A stretch of 64,000 nucleotides of DNA from Dolomedes plantarius (GCA_907164885.2 OU015490.1:97990257-98054256); one strand, 5' to 3'. Shown: positions 11,851 to 25,014, counted from the first letter of the stretch. Notes: generated from the sequence alone by a model not told the origin. Numbers and translations: made by a program.

Positions 11851-12750
11851 ATACATTTTCCTAGAGAGCGTAATGGAAACAGAACTTCTCCTAAGACAGA
11901 TGAGGCTGTTCCCACTCAGTGTAATGCTTCTGTGTCAAATTTTAAAATGTCCACTGTACTATTACTCACGTGTAGTGTATATGCAAGTAATTCCAACGAT
12001 AAGTCAAAATTTAATAAATTAATTAGAGTTTTGTTTGATAATGGTTCAGAAAGAAGTTGGTGTACATGATCTTTAGCTGATTGCTTGAAGTCAAAACTAA
12101 TCAGGAAAGAAAAATTATCAGTTTTTACCTTTGGCTCAGCAAGACCGAATGAGAAAAGTTATGACGTTGCTGATATTAATTTAACAAGTAGGTATGATCC
12201 TAATAAGTTTATTAGTATCGATATATTAATCGCAGACACTATTACAGCTGCCCCAATTTCGGTCCCAAGTTTAGATGTGCAGTGTATCATGAATTCATGG
12301 GATTGGTTTTAGCTGACTGTTGCGAAAATAACATACTAAACATCGAGCTTCTAATCGGCGCAGATGTGTTTTGGCAAGTGGTTGATAGTTCCGGATTTGA
12401 GAAAATAGACGAAACTATTACTTGCATACCGACTCTTTTCGGCTTTGCGTTACAAGGAACTCAACAAGATAACAGATCTGCCTTAAAGAGTACAGTGTCA
12501 ACAAAATTCTGCAGAACTGCAGTAGATGTTCAAGTGTTGTGGGATCTGCAAGCCCTGGGCATTAATGAAAAAGAAGAAATAAATAAGGTTGATGAGACGG
12601 TTATAAATCAATTTGAAAGGAACTTGAAATTTGTGAACGGGAGATATGAAACAGGTTTATTGTGGAAAATTACTTCTGATGAGTTAGGAGATAATTATTT
12701 TTTAGCTAAAAACGTTTTGATGAGTTGCATAAGGGTTTTTCAAAAATGAA
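11851..12750 (+). pseudogene. BEL/Pao protease and linker region, broken
   Basis: LFDNGSERSW at about 12030 corresponds to the retropepsin active-site loop (usual Asp-Ser-Gly), here with Asn in place of Ser. Downstream, LNIELLIGADVFWQVVDSSG matches the conserved LLIGAD block at the end of BEL/Pao protease domains, and WDLQALGI begins the connection to RT. Stops at 12069 and 12312 and a frame overlap at 12282-12312 interrupt it. It continues from gag and into RT in the expected order. Confidence 0.75.
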
Positions 12751-12849
12751 TGGGTTGCTAAAGAGTATAAAGAAATAATTAATGATCAGGAAATAAAAGG
12801 GATTATTGAGGAATCTAAAAGAGATAAATGTGAATATTTCATGCCTCAC

Positions 12850-13580
12850 CGAGCAGTTTATAGGGAATAAAAGGAAACAACAAATGTATGAGTAGTTTTT
12901 AACTGCAGTTCAAAATCTAAGGGAAATCTTTCTTTAAATGATTGTCTGGAAACTGGCCCAAACTTAAACCCTAATATCCTTGATGTGATTTTAAATTTTC
13001 GTAAATTCAAAATAGCATTTAACACTGACATTGAGAAGGCATTTTTAATGATTAGCATTTCAGAAAGAGATAGAAATTTCTTAAAATTTCTTTGGTATTC
13101 AGATAACCCTAATGAGGAGTGTAAAATTATGAGAATGAAAAGACTTCCTTTTGGCTGCAAAACATCCCCTTTCATTTTAAGCACCACGATGAAGCGTCAC
13201 ATTAAACAATTTGAGGAAAATAAATCTAAGTCAGTTGAGATTCTAAATTCTGCGCTCTATGTCGACGATTTATATTTTAGAGCAAATATTGTGAGAGAGG
13301 CATTTGAATTGTCATCGGATTCTGTGTCAATTTTAAAGAGCGGAGGTTTTAATTTGAGAAAGCTGAGATCTAACAATACAGACTTATAAAAACTATGGGC
13401 TGAGAACGGACTTAATGAAGTCGAAAAAGTAAATACTTACCAGATGAAAGCTTTAGGGGTGAATTGGAATCCTGAGAAAGATGTCTTGTTTTTGGAGGTG
13501 AAAGGTTTATTAGATTGCTAGAAGTCACTAAAAAATAGTAAAAGATGCGTATTACAAACTGCAGCAAGAATCTTTCTGGT
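12850..13580 (+). pseudogene. BEL/Pao reverse transcriptase, truncated
   Basis: Readable RT blocks are VFNCSSKSKGNLSLNDCLET, IAFNTDIEKAFLMI (first catalytic Asp region), RLPFGCKTSPFIL and ALYVDDL (the YVDD box at 13258-13269). After a stop at 13387-13389 the same frame gives NTYQMKALGVNWNP and then VLQTAARIF, the start of the RT-RNase H connection, where similarity ends. No RNase H, integrase or 3' LTR follows, so the element is 3'-truncated. Confidence 0.85.
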
Positions 13581-14292
13581 GCTGTAGTTTTGCTACAGTG
13601 ACGTAACTCTTAGTGTATAAAATGACTGCTATTTGACTATAACCGTTACTCATTGGATTAGGGTGAGTGCGCCTTTTGCATTTCTGTCTTCATTTGTGTT
13701 CTTTAGGATTGTATGTATACTTGCATTTATGGTGTGTTGAGCCCTAAGTGCAGGATGTCTGTTTATTTTAATTTGATTTGACTATATGTTTCAATGGGGA
13801 TCTCGGGGCCTTGGGATGCCTTTTGGTTAGACCTGCATCCTATTCAGAAAGTTCCCTCTTGAGGTAACTGATTTGGTTAGGCCTCCTGATGATGAGACCA
13901 CTCGGTTACCTCGATATATGGTTTAGTTCCGTTACTGTTACAGAATCTTGCATTATGGAGTGTTGAGTCCTAAGTGCGTGATTTCTGTTTATTTTTGTCT
14001 ACGTTCTTCCTGCTAATAATTATATTGCTTTGTTGGATTATTTAATTTTAGTTATATTTGTCCGTTTTCAGTATGAGGACTTGTTGCAACTGCGCAATCT
14101 TTTATTGAAAAGTTAAAATTATCAACGTTAGGATAGAGATTTCCTGTTAATTTGTTCGGCAGTGTATGCACTCTTTATACGTTTTATTTCGAGTTGAATT
14201 ATTTATATTATTTGTGGTATGTCTACAAACTTATACACTCAGTAGTTCAATATATAGAGAGGTAGTGGTGTTCTAATTCTGGCCACCCGGTA
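13581..14292. repeat. Repeat-like region with a mariner-type end
   Basis: Two diverged copies of a motif (TTGCATTWATGG...GTTGAG...CTAAGTGC) lie at about 13712 and 13950, and related motifs (ACAGAATCTTGCATTTATGG) occur at 25296 and 25411. The right edge, GGCCACCCGGTA at 14281-14292, is the reverse complement of the terminus at 55158. This suggests a non-autonomous mariner derivative, but no matching left end was found. Confidence 0.4.
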
Positions 14293-14524
14293 GATCTTAA
14301 AGTGCATGCAAATATCCTTCCAACTGAACATTCTGCAGAAATTGCTTTAAAAAGCCGTTATTTGGGCTTTTTGAGAAATATCCCTTTTTTAATATAAAAA
14401 TAATTAATAGATTTGAAGTACATTGAAGAGAACATCTTGACGAATTCTTAGAGAAAAATATCACTTGTCTGTTATAACTAATGAAGAAACAGTACAATGT
14501 ATGCATTTTCAAATATTATTCAGT

Positions 14525-14868
14525 GCCAGAGGTAGTCTAATGGTAGCATGTTGGGTTTCGGTACTGAGAGAGCTCGGATCGAATCCCGAGAAACTCCATT
14601 ATATACCTTTCTGTTTAAGCCGGATATGGGCACGTTAAATCCGTAGACCGGAAAGTTCTTCTTTGCGGTCAGTGGGAGGGGAATGTACGATACCCCCTAG
14701 ATGTCATCTCTGAAGGTTCTCGGTTAAAATGGAGGAGGCACTTGACTAAATCGGATTTCAACCCTTGTGGTGCCATTATAGACCGAAGCAGCACCCCTCA
14801 GACCATAAGCCTAAAGAACCTGGTCTGGAATGCATACCGGCCATGGGGCATACGTAACAACAACAACA

Positions 14869-14902
<34 letters not shown>
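14525..14902 (+). repeat. tRNA-derived SINE, full length
   Basis: Box A-like TAGTCTAATGGTAGC (about 14531) and box B-like GGATCGAATCCC (about 14577) are followed by a unique body (GTAGACCGGAAAGTTCT) and a 3' tail of (AAC)n then (AAT)n. The body recurs in the SINE at 43560. Confidence 0.75.
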
Positions 14903-14905
<3 letters not shown>

Positions 14906-15668
14906 TTCACTGACCACTAAAGGTTTGAATAAAATTTCAAATTAATATGAGTGTCTAATTTAAAACTTACAAATTATAAAATGAATATGAAACTGTATTT
15001 TCTAGCGAAACATTTCTAACAAGTATACAATGATTGAAATCTAAACTTAAATTCCTCTTTAAAAAGCTGACTACAGGTTTAACGCCATATCCTACGCATG
15101 AAGGATTAAATTCATTTAAATTCAAGCTTTCTTGGTTGAAATAATAACCAGAAAGATTAAATTCATGGAATTCGGGAATATCATAAGTGATACTATAAAT
15201 ATAGAATCGTTTCAATTTGATTTGACTTTTCGTGGAATTATTTAGAGAAAACTCAATGTCCGAATGCCTCTCATAACTCCAATTACGAGAACTGCATTTT
15301 CCATGATTGCATAAAATGCCAGGAAGATAATAAGCATTTAAGTCTGCTTCCGTTCTATGAAATTCCAGTTTTGGGATAAATTCCGCGCATAATATAAAAT
15401 TCAGTTATTAGTAAACTAAGCCCTAAACAACGGACTCTAGGCCGGTGGTACTTAATTACTTCACTGCGCATTTCTGAAATCATAAACTGCGGAAATTGTG
15501 CAAATTTTAGCTTGAAACAGTAGCCGAGAAATGGGGGGTGAATTTTCTTCATAGAATTCTGAAAGCTTTTATATAATTCCCCTTTGAAAACAAATGGAAT
15601 TAACATTTATAGCGTTGTTTCAATACAAGAAGCTGAATTACTGAATAAAATAATCATAACAAATCATA
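14903..15668. other. AT-rich DNA, nothing recognised
   Basis: Two minus-strand frames of about 82 codons (14967-15215 and 15355-15606) show no motif, and their composition follows the AT-rich background. Confidence 0.4.
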
Positions 15669-15860
15669 TTTAGGTATGTATAGAATACAATTCGGAGCAC
15701 ATTTTTTTCAAAATCTGTACTTACGATTTTTTAAATAAAACACCAAAATAGGAAAATGATGAAAAAATAGACCATTAGTATGCAACTTTTTTTAAAAATT
15801 GAGGAAATTGGGTTGAAATTTCGAAAAAAATTACAAAAATGGCGCTAGTTCTAAAAATTT
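15669..15860 (+). mobile_element. Left-end fragment of a TTAA-type element
   Basis: AGGTATG...ACAATTCGGAGCACA resembles the GGTATCTGCATACGTTCGGAGCAC end at 20426. The interior up to GGCGCTAGTTCTAAAA aligns with the reverse complement of 32640-32800. The right end was not found. Confidence 0.55.
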
Positions 15861-16288
15861 ATGCATATTGTTGATGTGTGATGCGGTAATAAAATATAAT
15901 TGTATTATTACAGACATTCATGTGTTGCGTCACCATGTATTTTAATGATGCGTCACCATGGACTTTAGAAAAACTAAGATGGCGTATAGCACACTTGCAA
16001 CCGAGATTTAAATGATTGCTTGGCAACGAGCAAGAAAAGAATTTTGTTATATATGTGTAATGTTAGTTCTTTAAGGGGTCTGTCTTGTGTTGTGTTCTTG
16101 TATGTCGAAATAAAAGATAAAAAGAACAGCTTGACATGTTTTCCTTCTGACAGTAGGCTATGCATACGCTTTTAGGAGCTTAAAGGAACGGATATAGCTC
16201 GGCAAAGTGGCAGTCGAGAAGCACTATACAGGTAAAATACATTGTTTCTAGTTGCTACGTAACACATTGACACACATTAAAACAGTCA
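15861..16288. other. AT-rich DNA, nothing recognised
   Basis: A small repeat around GCGTCACCATG (about 15928 and 15950) is the only structure seen. Confidence 0.4.
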
Positions 16289-16610
16289 CCCAGTGGCTAA
16301 GTGGTTAAGGCATCAGCCTGCCACGCCGGGAGTGCGGGTTCGATTCCCGCATAAGACTTGGCTGTATTCTAGGGAACCGGTCAGTCTTCCGCCTGCAAAT
16401 GGAGCCCCGTCTAGAAAGGGAAGCTGCAACCCATCGTCCATCGCCGGTGTCGTCGTTTGTCAATAAAATTCTTCTGTGATTGTGTCATTTGTCTGTTTAC
16501 ATTTCCTTGTTTTCATATGTACACCGGACTGGGGCGTAATGTCGTCATCCCCCAGGGACATTAGCGAAAAAAAAAACATTAAGACAACAACTACATCCAG
16601 GCAACACGGA
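16289..16610 (+). repeat. tRNA-derived SINE
   Basis: Box A TGGCTAAGTGG (about 16296) and box B GGTTCGATTCC (about 16338) are well conserved, and the anticodon-arm region GCCTGCCACGCCGGG resembles a type I tRNA. The 5' and 3' acceptor halves do not pair, and the tRNA-like head passes into a SINE body that ends in an A-rich run near 16570. I read it as a SINE and not a tRNA gene. Confidence 0.7.
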
Positions 16611-17438
16611 CAGATACGTTACCAAGACTATAACAGACCATATCGTTTCAGCCGTTAGGCGGCGTTGACACATTGATTTCGTGGGTATTGGCAACTTGGC
16701 GGTTACAATTCTACTGCCAACACATATAACATTAATTTCTTTTTCTGATATGTACGCACGTACCTCCTAAGTGTAATGACCCCAAAGCTAATCGATATCT
16801 CTAATTCTAAAAAAAAAAAAAATCACAGGTCATTATAGGCAATTACGTGTAAAATTTTAGTAATTTCTTATGAGATTTTTTACAAATGCAGTAATATAAA
16901 AACACATAACCTACGCAGAACCAAATCTGTACTTACATTAAGACATTTTTTGTATTACGAAAAACATACGTAGAAAATTTCATATTCATATCATGGTTAG
17001 AGTTTTACGTGCAGCACTAGTTGTTTACATTTTTGGTGTAAAATAATTTCTTCAGAAAACACAAAGTTTTCAATTTGTTTCGAAATTGATAGGTGCTGGT
17101 GATCTTTAAATCGTTCTCTTTTCATTTCTAATGATCGTACAGAAGAATAAAAGCAGATTTAGAAACATAAATTTACAATGTTAAAAAAAGAAAGAAAACT
17201 ATTTCTGAATTTTCGTCAAGATCGACGTTTTAAAGGGATTCGGGGATACCATAAATTGAAATTTATGTAATATTAATCGTAATAAATGCCTTACCGTTAA
17301 ATATATGATAAGATTAAAAATTTAGAAGAATTTCTGGATTACTCATAGAATTATTTTCAATCAGATTTGAGGATTTTCCAAACTATTTCTTACAGCCATT
17401 TTTATCAACACTATCAGGTCTCATTTATATACGCCTTA
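16611..17438. other. AT-rich DNA, nothing recognised
   Basis: No repeat ends or coding motifs were found. Confidence 0.45.
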
Positions 17439-17440
17439 TA

Positions 17441-18980
17441 CACTACTCGAAACAATTAGGGGAGCACATGGTTTTAATGAAATTACGGAAATACTTACAC
17501 CGATAAGTAACATAAAATAAATCATCCATAATTTAAAGCCTAGCAGGAAACAGAAGAAGAAAACTTCATATGCAAATCAAAGTTCATGACGTCAAAAACC
17601 AGAAAAAGAACATAAAGGCGGAAATGGGGATATTGCAGAAACGTCTGTTTCACTGCCTTAACTGTGAAATTCGATTGCTCAGTTATTCTTTTTGAGAAAA
17701 TGTGACTTGAAAATGTCTCAACAACGTGATTTACCGGAATCCATGGCATGGCGTATTATAGGCAGACTTGAATCCGAGCAAACACAACGTAGTGTCGCGG
17801 ACGCTGTTGGAGTCGCCAGAAGTGTCGTTGCAAGGCTGTGGAATCGATTCCAAGAAACAGGGAATGTTAGACGTTGACCAGGGCAAGGTCGGCCCCGCGC
17901 CACTAAAGCAACTGATGACCGGTATACACTGTTAACAGCTCGTCGAAACAGAACAGACAATGCTACTCAGCTGCAAAGACAGTTGCTCTTGGCAACAGGA
18001 CGAAGGGTGTCCAGCCAAACAGTACGTAATAGGCTTGATCAGGGAGGTCTCTATGCACGTAGGCCAATGGTCTGCATTCCGTTGACCTCACGCCACCGTG
18101 CGGTCCAAAAAAGATGGGCTGCTGAACATCAAGATTGGGAGCAACATAATTGGAGCCAAGTGCTATTTATAGTCAGTCTGGAGTGTGACACCCGACGTGT
18201 TTTGGTATGGAGGGGAAGGGCACTGGAAATAACCCCACATTCGTTCATGAAAGGTCATAATACAGACGACCTGGTTTTATGGTATGGGGTGGAATCAGCA
18301 TAGGTGGACGTACGGACCTGTATATCATTCGGAATGGTACTTTGACGGCCCGAAGGTATGCAGACGAGATACTGAGACCTCATGTCATACCTTACGCTGC
18401 AGCCATTGGAGATTCCTTTGTTTTCCAGCATGATAATGCCAGACCGCATACAGCTAGTCTTGTGGAGACCATGCTTGAAACTGAAACAATACAGCGTATG
18501 GAATGGCCAGCGTGCTCTCTTGACCTGAATCCAAATGAGCATGTTTGGGACATGCTCGGACGACGCATTGCTCGGATGACCAAGGCCTCCTTTTACTCTT
18601 CGAGACATGGAGATTGCACTTCTTGATGATTGGATCAGTATTCCCCAAAGTATTATCGATAACATCATCGCATCGATGGAAAACAGGTGTGCAGCAGTCT
18701 TAGCTGTTCGATGAGACCATACGCCATATTAAAAATCTTGCATAATTTCTAAACAATACTTTTTTTATCGTTTACAGGTAACCAAATTGTTGCCCTAAAT
18801 CATCTTTTCATGTTTTTTTCCATATTTTCAAAGAATTAAAGCTCAATTACAAATTTTTTACGTCTTTTTTTCTGTATTGCGCATTGATACGCGTGCACTA
18901 TCCATTTTATGCCAATACGTGGCTGTTTCGCACGGTTTTCTTAACTTCTTTGCTTGCTCCCCTAATTTTTTTGAGCAGTG
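17441..18980 (+). mobile_element. Tc1-like element, 1540 bp, second family
   Basis: Left end CACTACTCGAAACAATTAGG and right end CCTAATTTTTTTGAGCAGTG are imperfect inverted repeats (shared AATTAGGGGAGCA), flanked by TA at 17439-17440 and 18981-18982. The interior encodes one transposase relic in the same orientation. Confidence 0.88.
17713..18714 (+). pseudogene. Tc1-like transposase missing its first catalytic Asp
   Basis: About 334 codons when the breaks are ignored. The N-terminal paired-like HTH reads SMAWRIIGRLESEQTQRSVA. A TGA at 17875-17877 interrupts the linker, after which the same frame continues (LLATGRRVSSQTVRNRL, RRPMVCIPLTSRHR). Where the motif F-S/T-D-E-S-R-F is expected, the sequence reads VLFIVSLECDTRR, so a short deletion has removed the first Asp of the DDE triad. 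A frameshift near 18270 leads to MVWGGISIGGRTDL, FQHDNARPH (second Asp) and LDLNPNEHVWDML (Glu). A last frameshift near 18597 precedes the C-terminus. The protein is clearly dead; the TIRs remain. Confidence 0.9.
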
Positions 18981-19170
18981 TATATACGCCCCGAGGGGTT
19001 GGTATTTTTGAGGACTTGAAATTTCCCATTCGTATCTCTGATGTAGTGTTCCTGGCTCGTTCTTACAGATTTGGGTCCGAAACAAGAACAATTTTTTTCT
19101 TACTTCAAAACCAAACCATTCACATATAACTGGAACATCGGCAGAAAACTTCGCAAAAAAGCATAAAGAC

Positions 19171-19305
19171 CCATTCACATAGAATCCGTCAGCGTCAGTG
19201 TTAAAGATTCCTTTGGCGGTTATTGGTTGAATAGGTCAATGATGGGTATATGATTGGTTAAAAAAGATTTACGCTGACACTGACAGATTCTATGTGAGCT
19301 GAACA
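19171..19305. mobile_element. Short hairpin MITE, about 135 bp
   Basis: Left arm TCACATAGAATCCGTCAGCG and right arm ending CTGACAGATTCTATGTGA form an inverted repeat of about 35 bp around a loop of about 50 bp. The family is unknown and target duplications are unclear. Confidence 0.65.
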
Positions 19306-19572
19306 TGCCCTAAGGCCTGAGTCCAGGGCAGGTCCGTTCGGTTATGCTGGGAGACGACCACCTCAGGCGTCGAATTGAAACAGTAGGCTACAAAATGAGA
19401 CAGAGTAAAAATGCGAAATTTTCAACAAATAAGAAAAAAAAGATAATAGTAAAATCTAATATATAACGAAATTTATAAAAATCTACAAATATAAGTGAAT
19501 ATTCCAAGGTTATTTTTTTAATAAACTGCTGATTTTAAGATTAGAAAAAATACATTTTTAATGCTTATTTTC

Positions 19573-19955
19573 AAACGTTGTTGTTGTTGTTGTTGTTGTG
19601 GATTATGCGCTTTTGCCGATAGTATATTGGATCAAGTACATAAAGGCTATTGGGCAGAGAGGTGCGGTTCCGGCTTTAAATAGCTCTACAAGGGTCAGAC
19701 TCCAACTTGGCTAAAGGACCAATCATGTAATTTTGAACCGAGTCAAGTGACGAGACCGGTACACTTGACCCCGCACATTCATAGGTAAATTTTGAGAACT
19801 TAGAGGACATTGAAGCCACGATAGAGATTTTTCGGGCACCAGCTGCTATTAGAGCACACGGCGGTGGATTTGTCAGCGCCCGGCATCGAACCAGAGACAT
19901 TCAGTTCATGGCTCGCTGCATTTGCCAACTGGGCCACCACGCCCTACAGCGTTGT
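19573..19955 (-). repeat. tRNA-derived SINE, minus strand
   Basis: On the minus strand the head reads GTGGCCCAGTTGGC (box A region) and GGTTCGATGCC (box B), and the body contains ACTTGACTCGGTTCAAAATT. The 3' tail is a (CAA)n run, seen as (GTT)n at 19577-19602. The same family occurs at 45869-46230. Confidence 0.75.
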
Positions 19956-20112
19956 TGTAGCTATAACAATTCTACGAACACTACCTGTAACAGTAGGAGC
20001 AGCCGAGCGCCAATTTTCTAAATTGAAAGTTTTACAGAATTGTTTATGGACAACAACAACTGAAGAGCGATTGAATGATCAAGCAATGATTTTAATAGAA
20101 AACTCCGTATGA
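19956..20112 (+). pseudogene. hAT transposase C-terminal dimerisation fragment
   Basis: The frame reads ITILRTLPVTVGAAERQFSK followed by LKVLQNCLWTTTTEERLNDQ and ends AMILIENSV. This matches the C-terminal dimerisation region of hAT transposases (pattern LP-V-T-V-x-x-A-E-R-x-F-S-x-L-K, then ERL, A, IEN), as in ZMYM1-like hAT proteins. The SINE interrupts it on the 5' side. A CAGGGCAGGTCCG motif at about 19326 may be the hAT end, but the catalytic domain is not found. Confidence 0.75.
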
Positions 20113-20636
20113 AAAACAATAAATTATAGTTATGCAATCAAGAAATTATAAGTTCTTGATACAACAGAGAATTATCTGCCGTAACGGCTTGAAGAATGAT
20201 TTCGTAGTTATTTTTATGACATAATAAATTATATTCAAATAAATTTAAATTTACTACTTGTTTTAAGTTCCACAGTTTAAAAAAAATTTTTAATGTATAA
20301 AAATTGCCCTTGTTTAAATACATATTTTTCCTAAAATGTCCGTTTTTCTATTAAGGAGACTATTTCTGACAGAGATATATTCATTACTTAGAGTCTCTCC
20401 AAAAATTTAAAAGGCGCCGTTTTAAGGTATCTGCATACGTTCGGAGCACTTTTGTCAAAAATATACAGTACAGATTAAATTCATATTTTTTAGTTCAAAT
20501 GGGATATAAAATTATGAAAAAAACTATAATTTGGTAAATATTTCATAATATTATAAAATACAAGGAATTTTTTATAAATTTTTAGTACAATGGAGTGATT
20601 ACGCTAGACACACTACATTTAATTCAGCTAAATATA

Positions 20637-20900
20637 CACTGAAGAGCCAAAAACACGGTACAGGAGCGTATGAAAATAATGGAGATATGCAACCAATCAG
20701 CGTAACGCGATGCGGTCGGCAGGACCTATATAAGACAACAGGTGTCTCGTGAAGCTGTTTGATTGGTTCCTGAAGCTACAATGGCAGGTTGTCACGATTT
20801 ATGCAACTTTGAACCTAGCGTTATAGCAGGCGCATGAGACTTAGCATTACCGAGATAGCGATGCAATTTGGATTTTCTAGCACAACCATTACACGAGACC
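20637..20900 (+). pseudogene. Tc1-like element, 5' fragment
   Basis: Left terminal repeat CACTGAAGAGCCAAAAACAC follows TA. A MAGCHDLCNFEP start is followed after a frameshift by MRLSITEIAMQFGFSSTTIT, the N-terminal helix-turn-helix of a third Tc1 family. Similarity ends at about 20900. No catalytic domain remains. Confidence 0.65.
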
Positions 20901-20977
20901 ACTCTGAAAGGTGGCGGGTACATAAGCACCCTGTCCGATGATCTATACGCATTCATGCCCATTGTGCATTCTGACGG

Positions 20978-21530
20978 GATGTAGCACACGCTTTCGACCG
21001 TATATGGATTGATGGTCCCATCCATAAGCTTATCTACTACAACTCCCCCCAGCTTATTAAAATTATCTCCTCCTACTTAAGTAATCGTACCTTTCAAGTA
21101 AAAATCAATAATACTTTACCCGACCTCTATCCCATTTTTACTGGGGTTCCTCAAGGTTCACTTATTGGTCCTAACTTGTTTAATATCTATATTAATGACA
21201 TTCCGCAGTACATTAAGACCGAAATTGCTATTTTTGCAGACGACATAGCTATTTTTGCCTCGAATCATAATCATAAATATGCAGTCAAAGCTATTATTGA
21301 CCACGTTGCCCTTATTAATTCCTGACTCGTTAAATGGAAAATAAAAATTAACTCGGATAGGTGCATTGCCACTATGTTCACTCAGAAATTCGATAGAACC
21401 TATGCTAACTGCAGTATTAAAATTGGTTTCATCACTATCTCCTGGTCAAACATTGTTAAATACCTAGGGTTAACCCTTGATAAAAAAAAAAACATATCAT
21501 TAATAATTGTAATAATCCCCCAAAAGGGCA
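20978..21530 (+). pseudogene. Jockey-type LINE reverse transcriptase fragment
   Basis: RT blocks in order: DVAHAFDRIWIDGLIHKLI, SYLSNRTFQVK, GVPQGSLIGPNLFNIYINDI and the catalytic box FADDIAIFA (FADD at about 21233-21244). An in-frame TGA lies near 21323. The 3' part, IVKYLGLTLDKK, matches the start of the fragment at 9080. The endonuclease and 5' half are missing. Confidence 0.9.
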
Positions 21531-21544
21531 GCGGAGGACATTTT

Positions 21545-21812
21545 ATTTATTTTAGCTTGGGTTAGGATCTCAGTGATACGGTAGGCCTGATGTGGAGCAG
21601 AAAGAGATTTTCGAAAACCGAATTGATAGGGAATAATGATGTTATTGGCTTCCAGATGTTTGTTAATTTCGAGGGCAAGAAATTTTTCAGTAATTTTGCT
21701 AATAGTGTTTAATAAACTTATAGAACGATAACTATCGAGCGAAGAAGGGGGTTTACCGGGTTTGCGAATTGGAACAATAATGGAAGTTTTCCACTTAGGA
21801 CTAATGCTAGTT
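21545..21812 (-). pseudogene. Jockey-type LINE RT fragment, minus strand
   Basis: On the minus strand the frame reads WKTSIIVPIRKPGKPPSSLD, SYRSISLLNTISKITEKFLA and YQFGFRKSLSAPHQAYRITE. This is the finger region of a Jockey-like RT, upstream in the protein of the segment found on the plus strand next to it. Head-to-head placement suggests two insertions or an inversion during insertion. Confidence 0.85.
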
Positions 21813-22399
21813 CAGAATCCGCCTGCTTTTTATCCAAAGAATAATGCTAATAGGCATGCGCTGTAACACAAATGATTTTTCACATTTTCAATATATGCAA
21901 ATAAATACAATTTGTGGTACAGCGCCACCTATCGATGGAATTTTGTACTATTTAAATTTTTTTAATACACGTCAAGCGCATTATTTGAATTATCTGTAAT
22001 TGAAATTTTATCTCATTTGGACCAATAGAACAGATTTTGCAGCCCTCTGAAGTGGGATATTTATTTCTGGCTAACCCTGTATATACTGCTGTGACACTTA
22101 CCTGTCTTCTGACATAAAAATGTACATTATTTCCCAAAATCACCAAAATACACACAAAAAGAAGAAAACACTGATTTATTTATTTTTTTAATTTATCTTT
22201 TTTTCAGTATAGGTACCTGTAGAATGATTAAATTAAGACCTATAGCTTGGATTTTAATTCAAAACATAGTAATATGCAAAACCCTATTGCAAAATTTCCT
22301 TGAAATATATTGAAAACTTTTTAAATGATTAGATTTCTGGTTTGCAAAAGTAACTGAAAGATTAGTTTTTTTAGAAAATTTCATTAAATATGCTACTCC

Positions 22400-23284
<885 letters not shown>

Positions 23285-24339
23285 AATATATAAAAATGAA
23301 TGTTTGTATCTCTGTAATTGTATAGAAATCCACAGTTTAGGAGCAACGATCGTGAAATTTTACATACAGGCGTCTTTAAAAACAGCCGAGGGTCTGAAGA
23401 ACTTCAAAAATCGAAATTAATTACCGTTGATTTTTAATTAATTAAAAACCACAATTTTGAAACTAAATGTAAGCTGTTACACTTTGTGGCATCATCCCTC
23501 TGAATATGGCGTCCACGTTAGGCTTAGCTGATAGCGAGCGAAAAGATAAAAATAAATAAAATCAAAAAGTTTCAAGTTATATATTAAACCAGAATAATAA
23601 ATGAAAATAATAATCTTCAAGTCAGATTTTATACTTTAAGACATTTCGATTAACGATCGTCGTTTATTTTCGCCGTGTTATTTTGTAAACAAACGTTCTC
23701 TGTTGCCATTTTCATTTCAGACATTTCTTATTGAAACGATGTAATGCGTAGTAAATGCGTTAAATATTTCTTATCTAAAATTTAATATTATATTTTAAAA
23801 CATTTCAGTGAAATTAACATCGTCTTCAGATTATAAACAGACGTTATTTGTTGCTATTTTCATTTTAGAAATTTCTTATTAAAATGATGGAATTCTCCGA
23901 TATATTTCCATAGTGGAGATTTATACACATTACAGAATTTAAAAAAAAAAAAAAACCTTTTGTGTAATTTATATATTTGTGTGTGTTTAATTATTTCAAG
24001 TGACTCTAAAGTGGGCGTGGCATTTTTTCCACTAGCGTGAAAAATCAGAATGATATTGAATTATTTAATTTTTTTTTGCTCATCAGACGACAGTAGCAGC
24101 GAGTGGCAGTAGTTACACAAGTTTGAATTTGAAACATTGTTTTGTTGTTTCCTAAAAGAAGCAATAATCCGTTACTGTATTTTATATTGTTCTTAATTTT
24201 ATAATTCACGATGTACTTTTAAAAGCATAAAAATTAGTATATCTTAACTAAAAAGAATCAGTCTAAACTTAAGCACAGTTTTGCGATTTATTTACGGTTA
24301 ACTATGTTTGTGTTTAGCTATTCCATTTGTTTGTTTTAA

Positions 24340-24560
24340 AAAATGATTTTTTAAAGGTTTTTTTTGGTGCTTTATGGTAAAATAGCACTTAAAAATTAAA
24401 AAAAAGAAACAAAAACTTAACTGTAAATAGCATACTTTTTCTATAAATTGGTCAATTTGAAGTAATTTTTATTGAAATTTAGCTAAAATGCCTATAACTG
24501 CATAAAAATCTTAATGCTACTATTTTAATTTCCCAAGCACAACTCTAAAAATGTTATAAA
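24340..24560 (+). repeat. Segment shared with the TTAA element at 60466
   Basis: From TTTTTTAAAGGTTTTTTTTG through GCTTTATGGTAAAATAGCAC and GGTCAATTTGAAGTAATTTT, this follows 60500-60690 closely for about 200 bp. The terminal repeats of the TTAA element are absent here. Confidence 0.7.
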
Positions 24561-25014
24561 ATACGCAGCCCTACTTTCCGATTTAGTACAAGAATTTAAA
24601 ATTGATTTCAGGACTTCGGGGAAAATAAACAATTTTTGTTTTTGCATGTTTTCTATTATATTTACAGTCGATATAGATATAATGCTAGCAAATTGTCAAA
24701 TGGAATGCATAGAGTTGCAATCTGACATCTAACTTAAAGAGAAATTCAATCGAGTCTCTTTGTTGTACTCATAATCATACCTGCCCAGATATAAATATCC
24801 TTCACTGCATAGTCAAGCGTTATTCTGGTCATCAACGTTTGGAAGCACGTACATCTGAGAACAACTATTTTCAAGAGTTTCAACTATTTTGAAGCACACT
24901 AAGAGTCAAATTCGAACCAAAATTTATTCGTTGTTTTTTAGTATTGATGTGTATGACATTTCCCATCCCTTTTTTTATACTATGTTTAATTTTTCATGCA
25001 GAGTTCACAAGGCA

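Noticed and set aside
16289..16365. Possible tRNA gene
   Set aside because: Boxes A and B are good, but the acceptor ends do not pair and a SINE body follows.
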